In this document: positions 36,001-48,212 of the stretch, piece after piece
Numbering within the stretch: the stretch's first letter is position 1
How the letters are laid out: every line of letters starts with the position of its first letter
NCBI GenBank assembly: GCA_030770545.1
Contig: CM061090.1
Span: forward strand, 17,952,501 to 18,016,500
Reading direction: 5' to 3'
DNA length: 64,000 bases
DNA from: Macropodus opercularis
Lineage: Eukaryota; Chordata; Actinopteri; Anabantiformes; Osphronemidae
Made by a program: the position numbers and the translations under genes
Notes under the pieces: generated by a model
What the model saw: the letters and a program-made list of their open reading frames with translations, nothing else
Databases searched by the model: none
What the model was told of the DNA's origin: nothing

Positions 36001-39000
36001 TGAACAACAGTGATTGGTTTCTAGTAGAAGCTAAAATGAAGTGCGTGCCTTAGATGCTTCATTATGACACTCTGTGTTGACAAAAACCGTTGAGAAAGCA
36101 CTTAAATCAATTATTTGACAGCAATATTTGTTGAGCAGAGGAGGAAAACTAGCAGCTGCACCACTACAGAAAGACACCCACCGAGCCTGAAGCCTCGCTG
36201 GAGCAGCATACCATTAATTGTGGTGGCTCATGTGTCAGATGCTGTTTGTCTCAAACACAAAACCGGGTGAATGTTCATGTGTCACATCGAATCCAGTCCG
36301 TTTCAAAGTTTCTCGTCATATTTGTTGGACTATATTTGGGGGGGAAAAAAATATTTAAAAAGTGATTCTCAGTGTAAAAAGGCAAAGGTTTCAACTCGGC
36401 GATACTTTCTCTTTACTCTTGACGTGGCGCCTAATGCCGCAAACATCCTGAGTCCTGGAAGCTAAAATAGGTTGATCAGTGCTTGATTTGCTCTCAATCA
36501 AGACAGGCTACAGCCTCTGTACACTGAAGGTGGCTTAATCACTGTTTTTGTATATAAAGTGTGTGTCTTTAAAGCTAATTTGCATCTCCGCTATCTCTAT
36601 GAGGTTTGGAGAATCTGCCTAAGGGGTGTGTTAATTATGTCTAATTTTATACGCCGTCTTTTTGAGAGGGACCCAATTTGGTGCCTGGCCCCCTTAGCTT
36701 CCTTAACCTGCCATTTACCACTCATCACTACAAAGTAAACAGCCTGAACAATGGATAATCAGAGAGGGGAATGATGAGGAGAGTGTGGCAGATGCGGCTC
36801 TGCATTGCAGATATCTGCTGCCTCTGCTTCGAATCAATCGGCAATTAGCGCCATTTCACCGCAGCTGTTATGGAGCGATTTATTTCACTGGAGTGATCCC
36901 CTTTTTTCTAAGCGCCGCAAACGTAATTGCAGAACTCTCCAAGGCCGCGCTGAAAGAACGAGGGGGGGGAGAGAGAGAGAGAGAGAGAGGAAGATGGATG
37001 GGGGGAGAAATAGTGCATGAGAGATAGAAAGGATGAGCCTGATGGAGAGAAAGGGGAGGAATGCGACGACTGAATTATCAACAGTTCGACAGCACAGGAG
37101 ACGGCTGCTCTGAATTGTAGTTGACATTTCAACAGCTGAACACCTTTTCAAAGCTCGATAGTGTCTTTGAAAGTTGGGGGAAATTCGACACTTTCTCTTT
37201 GTCTTGCACAGCGTTTAAGTTAAACTGAGGAAGACAGGCACCTCCGTCCGATTGTTCTGGTGTAAGACTAGAATACAATAGTTTGTCTAATGATTCTCCT
37301 TTCTATAATAATCCAAAAACAATGAAACCCACATATTTATTGAGGTGGAAGGATTCTCTCAATCCCAAATTCAGTTCAGGCCTCATAATCATTTCATTAA
37401 TAAACTGTCCAATCAGATGAAGCCTCCTTTCCTCACATCCCGCAGCCCCATCAGAGATTTGCTCTCAGTCATGATTTGAGAACCCTCATTATATTGATGT
37501 CGTGCTTCTTGGTCATGTGTGGGCAGCATAGCGTTCGTCAGAATCTACCGTACACTAACGATGTCATTTAGAAATAAAAGTTATTTCAAGTGCGTCAGCA
37601 AGTGAGCAGCATCCGGAGTCTGTCGTCCGGCTCATGTTTACCCCAGAGGAGAGGGTCAGTCGCAACCGAAGTTGCTTTTAGTTCTTTTTTTAACCGAGTT
37701 AAATCCAAAAAGAATCATCAGCAGATGAACAGCACCTTTATGGATAAGCATTCAAAGTCATGTTGCAACCAGAGCTCTAGGTCCAAAAATCTATCTCTTA
37801 TCCTGGTTTTCGGTTGTTTGGCAACCACTTCATAACCTCGTCTGCTGGTAGTGAGCATGGATTTATCAGTTGCAGAGTCCTTCCGCATACAGTCACACCT
37901 ATTATAGATTATGGAGCAGGTGATGTATGGTCTATTTGTACCCGGTGCAACAAATATGCGCTACATAGGTAAAGGTACATGGCAGCAGACTTTGCTTTCC
38001 AGAAAAAAAAACGAACCTGTCTGCACTGAGACTTACGACGAACCCATTCAACACCTTCAGAGGGAAACACTGACTGCGAGCAGGCCTTATCGCCTAACAT
38101 CTGGTAACTAACTCTTGTGAAAAACCTTCTCATAAAAGCAGAGGCTATAATATATTAAAGCCAATTATTCTGGAGATGTTTAATAATCACGCGTGGTCTC
38201 GAAGGAGGTCCAGTGCACATACAGTACGGGTACAGTACTTCCTCCCTTCGTGGTTTTGTATACTGTACATCCGTAGCTATGCTTCTTGTAAAAGGATTCA
38301 GAAAACATGTAGCATATTTTTTTCCAGCAGTTAAAAAGCCAAGTCTTTACCTCAGACATCACGCAGTGGTGCAATTTCATTTGAAAAATCACACATAGTG
38401 CCAAGGCACTTAGTCACCACAACCTGCAATTATGGCTGGTCTTAAGTCATATTGTCCCTGAAGTCTGCATGGAAGGAATCTGGTTTCTGTGGAAATGCTT
38501 CCATATACAGTTCAGTAACGTGGCGACAAGATTGCATTGGAAGGAAACTATAATACTGATAATGATGATTTTTTTCCTAAAATAATATGAATGAGGATTT
38601 CAACAATCACACTATCTTGAAAATCAGTCACACAGCCACAAGAGCGTGGATGTAGTAGGTGTTTTTATTCACAGCATGGGCTCTAAGAGCACTGCTCTCA
38701 GTCAGAACCTCACAATTGTCTCTGGTGTTTTCTTCTTGGAAGTCCACTTAAGACGACAAAAGTAGCCTTCTAAGATGTATGGGCTCAAATTATGTCCCTA
38801 GTTTTTATTTTTTTTATTTATTTTTTTTTTCCCAGGCAGTTGCTGATGGCACTTTGGGATGAAAGTGATAGCAAGTTGTGAGAAAGCAAAGTGGCTGAGC
38901 TTTATGACCTATTGCCTTGTCTGCTGTCTGCGGGGATCAATTAGCGGAGCGGAGAAAAAGCTCAAAAACATATACTTTCTCCACAGTAATAACATGGTTT

Positions 39001-42000
39001 CCACCAGCTTCTCGTGTCTAAGCTCTCTGCGCTTGTCAGATAATTCAAGAGTCCGTCTTAGAGGGAAAAAAAGCGTGAGGAAAGCGAAACGTCTCCCAAT
39101 CTGTGGGCAATATTAACGAAGCCTCCCAGTTGAGCCCAGCTGTGCTTCACCGCAGCTTCAGCACTTCGCTGGCGGTGGGCACATGGCCGTCTGGGATCGA
39201 CTTTCAGGAGTGGGATGGTTGGTCAGCTGGCACCATCAAAGCGCCACATTTAATGGATTACACCTAAGAGGTTAACGTGCATCTCTCCAGTCAGTTAGCT
39301 CCAGCAGGACACGGAAGGACAGAACAGTTTACTTTCCTTGGCAACTTTTTCTTTTGCTAGTGACGGGCATCAGGAGGACAGATGTTAATTGAGAGTGACA
39401 CTCAAAAAACGTTTTCTTTATTCTTTTTTGAATAGGGTCACTGCGTCAGGAAATAACTGCACCACATCAATTTTCAGAATGTTTTCGACAATCTACAAAC
39501 TCATGTGTTTTATTATTATTTTTTTTTTAAGTTGAAAACAAAGCGCTGGAGCCAGAGGTCACGTACGGAAAAACACGACTCGGTCCACACTGGGCCAGAA
39601 GTGCTGTGCCTCTTCTACAGCCAGAAACAGGCTCACGTTAATAGAGCCTTACTACAGTACGCTACTGTAAACGCGGGGCACAGAGCAACGGCTGCCCGAC
39701 CATCGGTGACAACCACGTCCAGTGGTCAAAACCCCTTTAAAACGCCAACGGCCGTCGCTGTCTCCCTGACACGTGCCTTCTGTTTTAAACAGGATTCCAC
39801 GAACGTGACTGCGAGCCAAGTAAGCCCGACTTCATCAAGTCGAATAATTATGCAAATTAGGGCGTATTGTTAGCATTGCACAATTGCGCATTGTTGAGAT
39901 GACATGACACATGCTGCTAAAACTATGAGAAGAGAAAAAAGAAACGGCTCCCACGTTCATTATACAAACGACTTGCCTAGTGAGAACCGTCAAAGTGGCA
40001 CAAATGCCATTTGTCCACTATTATTCCCATTTTATTTATTTGTTATAAAACAGCTCTTGGCGATTTTTTCCGCCACGTGGTACCTACTTGACTCACATCC
40101 TTTTTAGTAACAGGTACTTTGTTTTCCACTGCAACGATTGCACCCCCCTCCACGTACCCGGTCGTCAAAGCAAAGCCCCCACGAAACTGCTAGACCCTGC
40201 CGACACACGCACAGGAACTATGGAGCGTATTGAAGAAATGTTGGCCTTGTTTCAAAGTATATGGCTTTTTATTTCTTCTTTGTTTTTTGCTTTTTTTTTG
40301 CCACTGCAAGAACAGAAATTTTGTTTCAGAAGAGAGTGAAAGGAACGACAAAGACAAATCACTGTTAAAACCAATTCAGGAGAGTTTGAGAAACACTGTG
40401 CTTGTTGTCGCAATGTTCAAGGTTCCAGCCAGCAATAAACTAAAAACAATACCAGATACTAAGCAGCTTTCTGAACTCCAGAAAAGAAGTGGAGTGGAGC
40501 CCTACTGTACTTTTATCTACTGCCCATTGACCATCGCACCTACATTCTTCTACCCACTCAAGATAACTGAATAGAACGAATGTGACTGCTCTGAATCTGC
40601 CTCAAATGTCTATAGCAAACATTATTGCTATAAAACAACTCATGGTACCTTTCAAACTGATCACCAGTTTAGGCCTGGGAAAAAAAGTCTCCTAACAGAT
40701 GCTGTGCTAACACTTTGTTTTAGTTGTGCATTCTCAACTCCAATACCTCAATGAGTTGAATTTATTAAATTAAAAGTCAACAAATCTTGCTGCGCAGGCA
40801 AATATTGCTTTTCCATTACACTGCGCAAATCTTGCATGTCGAGGTTTTACAGACACAATATCAACAGTTTAACTGCTCCAGACGGCTTGTTCAGCCTGGC
40901 TCCAGTTTTCGATGAAAACGCAGCTTCAAATTTATTCCCATTGTGTTTGTAATCTTTACAAGTTGACTTTACTGATTTCTCTTTCACCGAGAAGGTTGCG
41001 TGCTTACTTTGCTGCTGTAAATAACAGGGAAGTAAGTTGCTGCTGCAGTGTTTGTGCGGTTGTGTTTTTCAGCGGCTTTAGAGGATGTTCGGCTGTTTGT
41101 TTATATCGGCGAGTGGCACTAGTGCAGTAAGATGTACTGAGACCGAACAAAACAACAATGTAAGAGTGTCACCAGTCATAGTTATATAAAGGACAGAATT
41201 AGAGGACATACGGAACTGATGCAAACCCATAAGCAGTAACATTTGTGGTTGTTACAGTTAAACACAAGATTTCTATAAAACATCCACAGGTTGTTGGTGC
41301 CTAAAAGAGCTCTGTACATCCTCCGCCGCTGCATATTCACAATGCTAAACGTCCTCCCTATTTGTTAGTCACACAGTGTTGGGTGCTGCCATATTAGATT
41401 TGAACTCAAGTCCCCAGTTGTTAAACATCTGCCAATCAGCCAGAGGCAAATTCCCATCTGGGCAACGGAGGAGAATTATAATAGAGAGCCAAGCGGTTAT
41501 ACGGTATCAGTCTGCAAAACAGTTGGCCTGCCGAGTTCATTTCGAACGCTTGTTTGCCAAATTAAAAGACAAGTGCTGATTTAATTAATCCAGGAATTGT
41601 GAATGTTTGCATTTTTCTATTTTATTAATTTTTTTCAAAGGATCTATTAAAGAGATTAAAGGCCATGACATTAGCTATGAATGCCAAAAGGGTCGCCCTG
41701 GTAAAGTGGATTCAGCTGAGCAGGTTCCCCCCCCAAGCAAAATAAATAAATAAATAAATAAATAAAGGTTGTTCTGTGATGTGCCCCAGAATGCAGAGCT
41801 TCACAGCCGACTGCTCTCCATCATCATTCCAGCTACCTAATGAGTGATTGTTTGTGGGCTGATAAAATTAAACTGCAAGCCTGGATGATTTCAGCAACAG
41901 GTGTTTTTCCTCTGTCTCATAATAACACGAGAGACAGGGGTTTTCGCCACCTCTTCAGGATGATAATGTATCGTGGGTTCACGCATTTTCCGGCTTTACC

Positions 42001-43270
42001 CCTCTCCCCCCATCGCACATGCGGAATAAATAAAAGCTGTTCCGCTCTGAGAACTGTCGGGTGTCTAACTAAATCTTTACAGGCTGGATAAAACACTAAC
42101 TGAACAGATTCATAATACGTTAAAATCCTTACATGTTGGCTCACAATGGTTGTACAGTAGGAGCTGTACTTAAACTAGATAATCGTTTCTCTGTATGGAG
42201 TTTTCACACTGGATGCAAATTTGCCTTCACATGGATCGAGTCACAGGAAATGAGGCATGCGTGTAATCCGGAGCAATTTTATCTCATTGATAACAGACCC
42301 GCTGTTTACTCTGGATTCTCTTCGCACTAAATCTGATTTTAATGAAAAGCAGAACATCTGACTGCCGCTGCTTGCTGCCCAGAGAACTCTGAGGCCCCGA
42401 GTATTAAAAACACTGGTAACACGAGTGTCACTTGGTAACCAAACATTTTTACAGTTGCTCAGGGGGAAGCAGATGTGTGTGTTACAGGGCATCCTCCCGT
42501 TATCCTACACGACTATAGCATAAAAACGTTACTTGCTAAAGATCAGTCGTAAGCCAGCAAAAGTTGCATTTAAATCCTTTTTCACTCTAAGAAACTTCGG
42601 GGGGTTAGGTTCAGTGACGCTTTGACGTGGAAGTTGTTAAGTTATGGTTAATACTCTGCTTAAGTGGTGATGAATATGTAGTTGCTTCTGGTGTGTCTAT
42701 ACAACACACTTAATGCCTGGAGTGAGGAGCTGGTACCTGAATCTCAGCTATAGTCAACAAAATTTAAATTGTTCCTTCATCCAAGACACTTCTTAATGAA
42801 ATCATATCTGTGAGTACTTAATATGATAATCTCAATTATGATCAACTGTTGGGGTGTGAATATGCCGCGATTTCTGTAAACAAAAGTAGTTCTGCTCCGT
42901 GGCAGGCTTCACTTCCGAGCCTTTGGAGAAATAAAATGTTTTAATAGCCTCTTTTCCTGTTAATGATATTCCGTTCTTTCTTAACACACCATTGCACAGA
43001 TATTGAAACCATTCATTTCTGTAATAGGGAAGAGGGGCCCACAGAGGACTCAATCTGGATGTTGTGTTCTTGACAGGCTTCTGTGATAACAGTTTTTTAA
43101 AATTGTGCACCATCAACTTTTCGTAGGACTGACTGATTTTGTAGATTTTGTTTGGCAGCGTGATTCTTCACAACTCGTGTGCTGTGGATAAACAAACACG
43201 GATAAACAAAAAAAAAAAATTGTTCTAAAATTCTAGACACCATTAACGGTCCAAACTACTAGCGGAGGTT
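30043..43270. other. Intergenic sequence, no gene recognised
   Basis: Mostly unique sequence. It includes a (GA)n tract at 36970-36990, an (AAAT)n microsatellite at 41741-41766, A and T runs (for example 32516-32530 and 34580-34592) and a perfect 16-bp AT palindrome at 33893-33908. A block at about 36560-36960 is rich in POU, SOX and homeodomain-like motifs. I found no coding exon with a recognisable product. Confidence 0.55.
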
Positions 43271-43384
43271 TTACAGCACGGTCACGCGGGCCGTGCCGTC
43301 TGCCAATAGCAGCTCCCCGATGCCGTCATTGTCGCAGTCTGCCTGCACATCAAACAGATCACCTATCGTCGCTGACAACTTCAT
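43271..43384 (-). CDS. Coding-like 37-codon open frame, unknown
   Basis: On the minus strand an ATG (43382-43384) opens a 37-residue frame with the stretch GDLFDVQADCDNDGIGELL and ending TARVTVL before TAA at 43271. Third positions are strongly G/C-biased toward the 3' end, and the D-x-D-x-DG-x-G-x-L pattern resembles calcium-binding or FG-GAP-type loops. I recognise no gene. A TGA lies immediately upstream of the ATG. A tgtcag acceptor is possible inside it but lacks a good pyrimidine tract. It could be a terminal exon, a degraded gene fragment or chance. Confidence 0.15.
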   Translation of the reverse strand: MKLSATIGDLFDVQADCDNDGIGELLLADGTARVTVL

Positions 43385-46300
43385 TCATGCAAATGTGAAG
43401 ACTGTTTGCCAAAACACCACAAGCACGTGCAGTTTGCTAGTAGACGAGTCAGTGGGTGATATTTTTGCCGCTCACTCTTCGTGTGGTGATTTTACAGTTT
43501 AAAAACATACTAAAAATAAACCTGACTAAAAAAATTATATTTGAAGCAGCTTTGTTTGGATCAACTTCATCTAATATCATTTCTTAACTTTAATTACATT
43601 TTCATAGCAGCGGAGAGGACAAAACCAGCAGCAGACCCAGGCTTATTGTGGACTTGAACGATTGGGGTGAGGGGAAAGAGAAGAGAGAAAATAACAACAC
43701 AACAACAAAAACAAGCAGCGACAGAACACAGGGAGTCTGACGATACCTGTAGATGAGGGCAGAGGGAGAGAGACAGAGAGGGAGAAGCACAACTACGAGA
43801 GAAAAACAGACAAAGTCGGTCACATGTAAAACATTAGTGGGTAGAATAAATAGATAAAAACTGAGGAGCTCAGTGTATGAAGGGGGTGTAAGTCTATAGC
43901 CACTTAACTAAGAGATGGCTCCGCTTGAACCATCATCAGTAGGGAATCTAGTATTACAGGTCATATGTTGTCTACACAGTACTGTACATGCACATATGCC
44001 AACATTTGTTCTAATAATAATTATTAAAGAGAGTCTATGAGCCCTGTCCATGACCTCCAGCAAGAATATTCACTACTCACACCAACATGAAAGCATCTTA
44101 ATTTAAAGAAGATCTGCTTTATTGCGGCTTTTTAATGTAAGGTGTAATGTAATGACTAGTGTTGATTTACTCTTGTTTATTAGCATCTCTAATGTCAAGG
44201 TGATCAAAATATTTTATCAAACGTTTAACACAAAATGGTGTTGGATCACTAAGTTCTGTATATAAATGTCTCAGTTCAAACTTAGAAAGTCACTCACACG
44301 CAACTGTACTGCGTGTGAGTTCCACACCTACAGCAGCGTCTGACTGCAGTTTCTGGAGAACACCTTGTAATCTAGTCATGTGTTGTGTTGTGTTGTGTTG
44401 CCAGCAGGCGCTTTTCCCTTGGGCCATGGCGCTGGATCCAAAAAAGGCAGTTTCAAGTTAAAGCGAGCCAAAAGGTGCGAACAGCACCCACGGGGGCTTT
44501 TATTGAACCCAGCGTCTGCAGAGTGAAGTAAAAGGCTTTATTCTGATCGATAGACAACACATTAACCTTTAGCTCTTCGACACACTAGGATCAATACGCT
44601 CACGCTGTTAACTCACTCCATAAGACCGTGGCAAGATCTGGGTATTTCATTAAAACAGGTGTAAATAAATGATGGGGTCACGCAGGCATCATGATATCAG
44701 CGTTTGTTTTTGCTATCACAACAGTAGCTTATGTTGAGGCTCATTAATATGCACTGATGTCTGTCAGACTAATCAATAGGGGATTGTTGTATTTGCATAG
44801 CTTGTATTACAGATTGCCTTGTTTGTGACTGCACAAGTTTGAAGTTGAGGCTGTGAGATAAAGACAGAAAAAAAAAAGGGAACTGAACTGAACTGGGAAC
44901 TGAACTCAAAAACAATGATGTTCAATTATGTTCAGGGGCATTAAACAAGGACTGGAGGCCAAAACCCAAGATAATCTCCCCAAGACAATGTCTAAAAGTA
45001 ACCAGAGACATATTGATATATTCTGCATCAGAGGTTAGATTGCGATCATGTTTATGAAAATAATAACACTCAAGGTTTTGAAAAATATTCATCTGCCTTT
45101 GTGCCTCTGGGGGGGTACGCTCCCAAATTTCGCCCCACAACATTGGAACGCACTTATCTCATTGTGTACAAATTGGTTTGGACCACAAAAGGACAACGCG
45201 GCGTACTTATCTGGGAATGCGGAACGCCTGTGTGTGCACGAGTGGCGGGCACACACACGGGCAGATTTTGTCTCCATTTTAAACGACACTGCAGTGCAGA
45301 ATGCAATTTGTCGTAACAAAACAATAGTCGACACGTTGGCTTTTTGTGGCGTTCAGCTGAGCTCTCCGGAGCGGTGCTTGTTTTTATGTAGGTTTTGCAA
45401 AGCGCCGTGCGTTTTGTGTTTTTATGCTGAAATGGGCTGGAATGAATATGTAATGTAGTCAGCCAAACATCACCGAGCTAAAGCAGCCGAAAGGTGGCCA
45501 CGGTCAGCGAACACGCCGACTGAAACGTCCTGTACAGCACCAAACTATGCAAAAAATAAACAAACCAAGTGTTTGGTTAATTGCATTAAGACAAATAAAG
45601 CACGATCCAGCAATTACTCCAGCCCCTACAACCTCAAACTCAAATACATTATAGCGTTTTGCTCACATTGAGCCAAACACAGACTGCACTGTCCATAGTG
45701 TGTGGGAAGGGACGCAGACCGTTCTCTTCACTCCTCGTGTACAGTGAACAATCTTGACGTGTCATCGCATCAGTTAATTTCACACTTCACTTGATACTTT
45801 GTGGTTTAATGGGAAGCCATATTGCTGGGGTCTTTGCACAGTCAGCCCAATCATATCCGCCAAGAATATGAAGTGGATGAGTATGTAGAGAGATGTTAGA
45901 ATTACTGAACGTGCTGTCGGATTTCATTGTGTGACAATTTTGGAGCGCACAAAGTAGAGGGGAAGGTAGATAAGGTAAGGGCACCGTGTGCGTGCGCGTG
46001 AGCGTGCGGGTGGGAGACTCTGAAGACAATGGTTGGGATGATCTGGAGGGAGCCCAAACATCCAGAGTAATAAGGCTTTCGTTATCATACAGTCACGTGA
46101 TTTTCAGACTGAAAAGCCAGCTCATCTCCCGGCGGTAGTGACTTTGAAGCAGGTCATGTGGATGCTGCTCTTTTCCATCAGCTCTATTCCATACTTGTAT
46201 TACATTTTATGCATTTATGTATTTGGCACATTGCATCCTGGAGAGACAATGAATACCAAAGTATAAAAACGCGACAAATCCACATGCATCTCCGTTAATC

Positions 46301-47889
46301 GACTTTGCGGTAAAGTTCGAGTGATGGAGTGGTTCATGTACGAAAACACAGAGCTGAATACTGAAAATGCGTGTAAATACAAAGCCTATGCAAAAATCGG
46401 GTGCAGCTGCTGAAAACCGTGGCAAAGTCACATCTGCTCCATTTCACAATGTTTGAGTTTGGGAGAACATTTCTGTGCAGCCATGGTTTCACAACTGCAA
46501 ATAACCAGACGTGGAAAAAGAAGAGAGTCTGAAAGTCCTGGAAAGCTGTCGGTGCTGTCACACACACAGAGCTGCTGCTTGTTGTCACAGCAAACATCAG
46601 TGTTGAATCACAGAGGGAAAACCACACCGCCGTGGAAAGAAGAGCCAAAGATTGTCTTTATGTGAAAGGTTATGTGTAACTACACACCCAAGAACAGACG
46701 GTAATTAGCATTTTAGCTCCATCTAAATAAATAATTGCAAATAAAAGATTGCTGAATGGAGCCTACACGCTGGAAATATGGCAGCATGCAAAAAAGGCTC
46801 CAATGTGGGAAAGAACATTAGAAATGACTTCCACACTTATGGACCATAAACATGAGAGCAAACTCAGATCAATGAGATTCCATTACCATCCTATCTCATT
46901 TCCCAGAGCTGAATTGGAAATGGGTTAGAGATGGATTGTGTCATTACCAATTCCAGCGGATCCACGGGAGCCACAGATGAGTGTGCAGGAGCGAACGAGT
47001 GTGTGCGTGTTGTGCGGGTCCTATCTGCACCCGCTGCCAATGAATAGGTTTTTAGTGACAAGCAGGAAGGTGAGCAGGAGTTCATGCACAATCACTACCA
47101 TCATAGCTTTTAATACGTTTCCCTCAAGATGCAGAGCCATTGTACCAGAGGCTTCCACACCGATTTCAGACAACTTCTGGTTTCGAATGTAAACAATTGG
47201 CATACGTGTACTTGAACTTGCCTTCAGATCTCAGTGTGGCTGTTATCATCAATTAGTTTTATAAATCATACCTCCAGTCTGGTCATGGACGTTATGAAAT
47301 TCTTTGCGCCTGACTTTCGTTGTGATCAGTTTGGTTGGAGGAGCAAATAAAATGCGTGAGAGTAAAAATAAATAAAATAACATGAATGCATCAAAATTAG
47401 GCACTATTCATGATTTTTTTTTTTTTAATCTTTGCTAATCTGCTACTTCATCAAGCTGAAATGTTAAAAACCAGCAACATATCAGTTTTGTTTTTCACAG
47501 ACCCGCAGACCTGGATAATCACAGCTGAAAAGTCATAAAACAAAGCTTTTGTGGCCCACCGCACCTCGGTGAACTGAAACCTGACTGTAGCTCTTGGAGG
47601 GCACGATTGCGTTGATGCCTCCCAGAACCTCGCTGGATGTGGTTACTTACATCTGCCTTATGCCACAGAGACCAGTGACACACACAGAGCAGTTTAAACC
47701 ACACAGTTTGTGTACTGAAGCGACAGGAGAATCACTGGGAACAAATTGTGCAAAAGTACATGGCTGTTATGCCAAATGACGCGTCGATGCCAGTTCACCC
47801 AGGGCACTTCAAGCACAATCTAATTTGGCATCGAAGTTGGAGAAAGTTGAACTAGTGAAATCCTGGGGATGCGCATCACAGATGCTGTT
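43385..47889. other. Intergenic sequence with a hairpin and motif-dense blocks
   Basis: Holds a (TGTTG)n run at 44380-44400, a perfect 11-bp stem hairpin at 44292-44320, and an AACTG-type short tandem at about 44881-44906. A POU/SOX motif cluster lies at 44740-44800, and an AT-rich, non-repetitive block at about 46690-46960. No exon was recognised. Confidence 0.55.
44292..44320. repeat. Perfect inverted repeat, 11-bp stem with 7-nt loop
   Basis: ACTCACACGCA at 44292-44302 is the exact reverse complement of TGCGTGTGAGT at 44310-44320, separated by 7 nt. The function is unknown. The stem does not extend further, so it is too short for a miRNA precursor. Confidence 0.8.
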
Positions 47890-48212
47890 TCATAGCAAGA
47901 GGAAGAATGTCATCATGGACAACTTCTTTACGCTGAACTAATTGCCAATAAGGAAAGTCTGCTCTCCGAACAACCGTAAAATGAGACGGGAGCTGTCGCC
48001 CTCTGAAAAAAAAAACAAAAAAAAACAGTTGGGGAGAACTATAGTCAACAACAGTGATGACAGCTGGCAAGACAACAATTACACTGTAGACATACAGGCC
48101 AAGAAACAGCGTCTGCAATCTCAGCACTGTTCATCCAAATGTCAGCATCGGGACAGAAAGAAAGTCAGGCACACACTGACAAGATGCTGTATGTGTCTTG
48201 TCTGATCGGGTA
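47890..48212 (+). pseudogene. piggyBac-like transposase relic
   Basis: A frame from 47894 gives SKRKNVIMDNFFTLN and then TAA. N-V-x-x-DNFFT is the conserved core of piggyBac transposases around a catalytic Asp. A shifted frame right after reads ELIANKESLL, and the original frame resumes with RKMRRELSP, matching the family's order (A-x-x-L, then RRELP). At 48141-48196 CQHRDRKKVRHT and TRCCMCL resemble the C-terminal cysteine-rich zinc finger. The middle is missing, and stops and frameshifts break the frame, so it is dead. The family call is from motif memory. I did not find both terminal repeats or a TTAA duplication. Confidence 0.5.

Noticed and set aside
45048..45458. 136-codon open frame on the plus strand
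   Set aside because: No recognisable motif, no splice context, and an alternative open frame on the opposite strand. Treated as chance.
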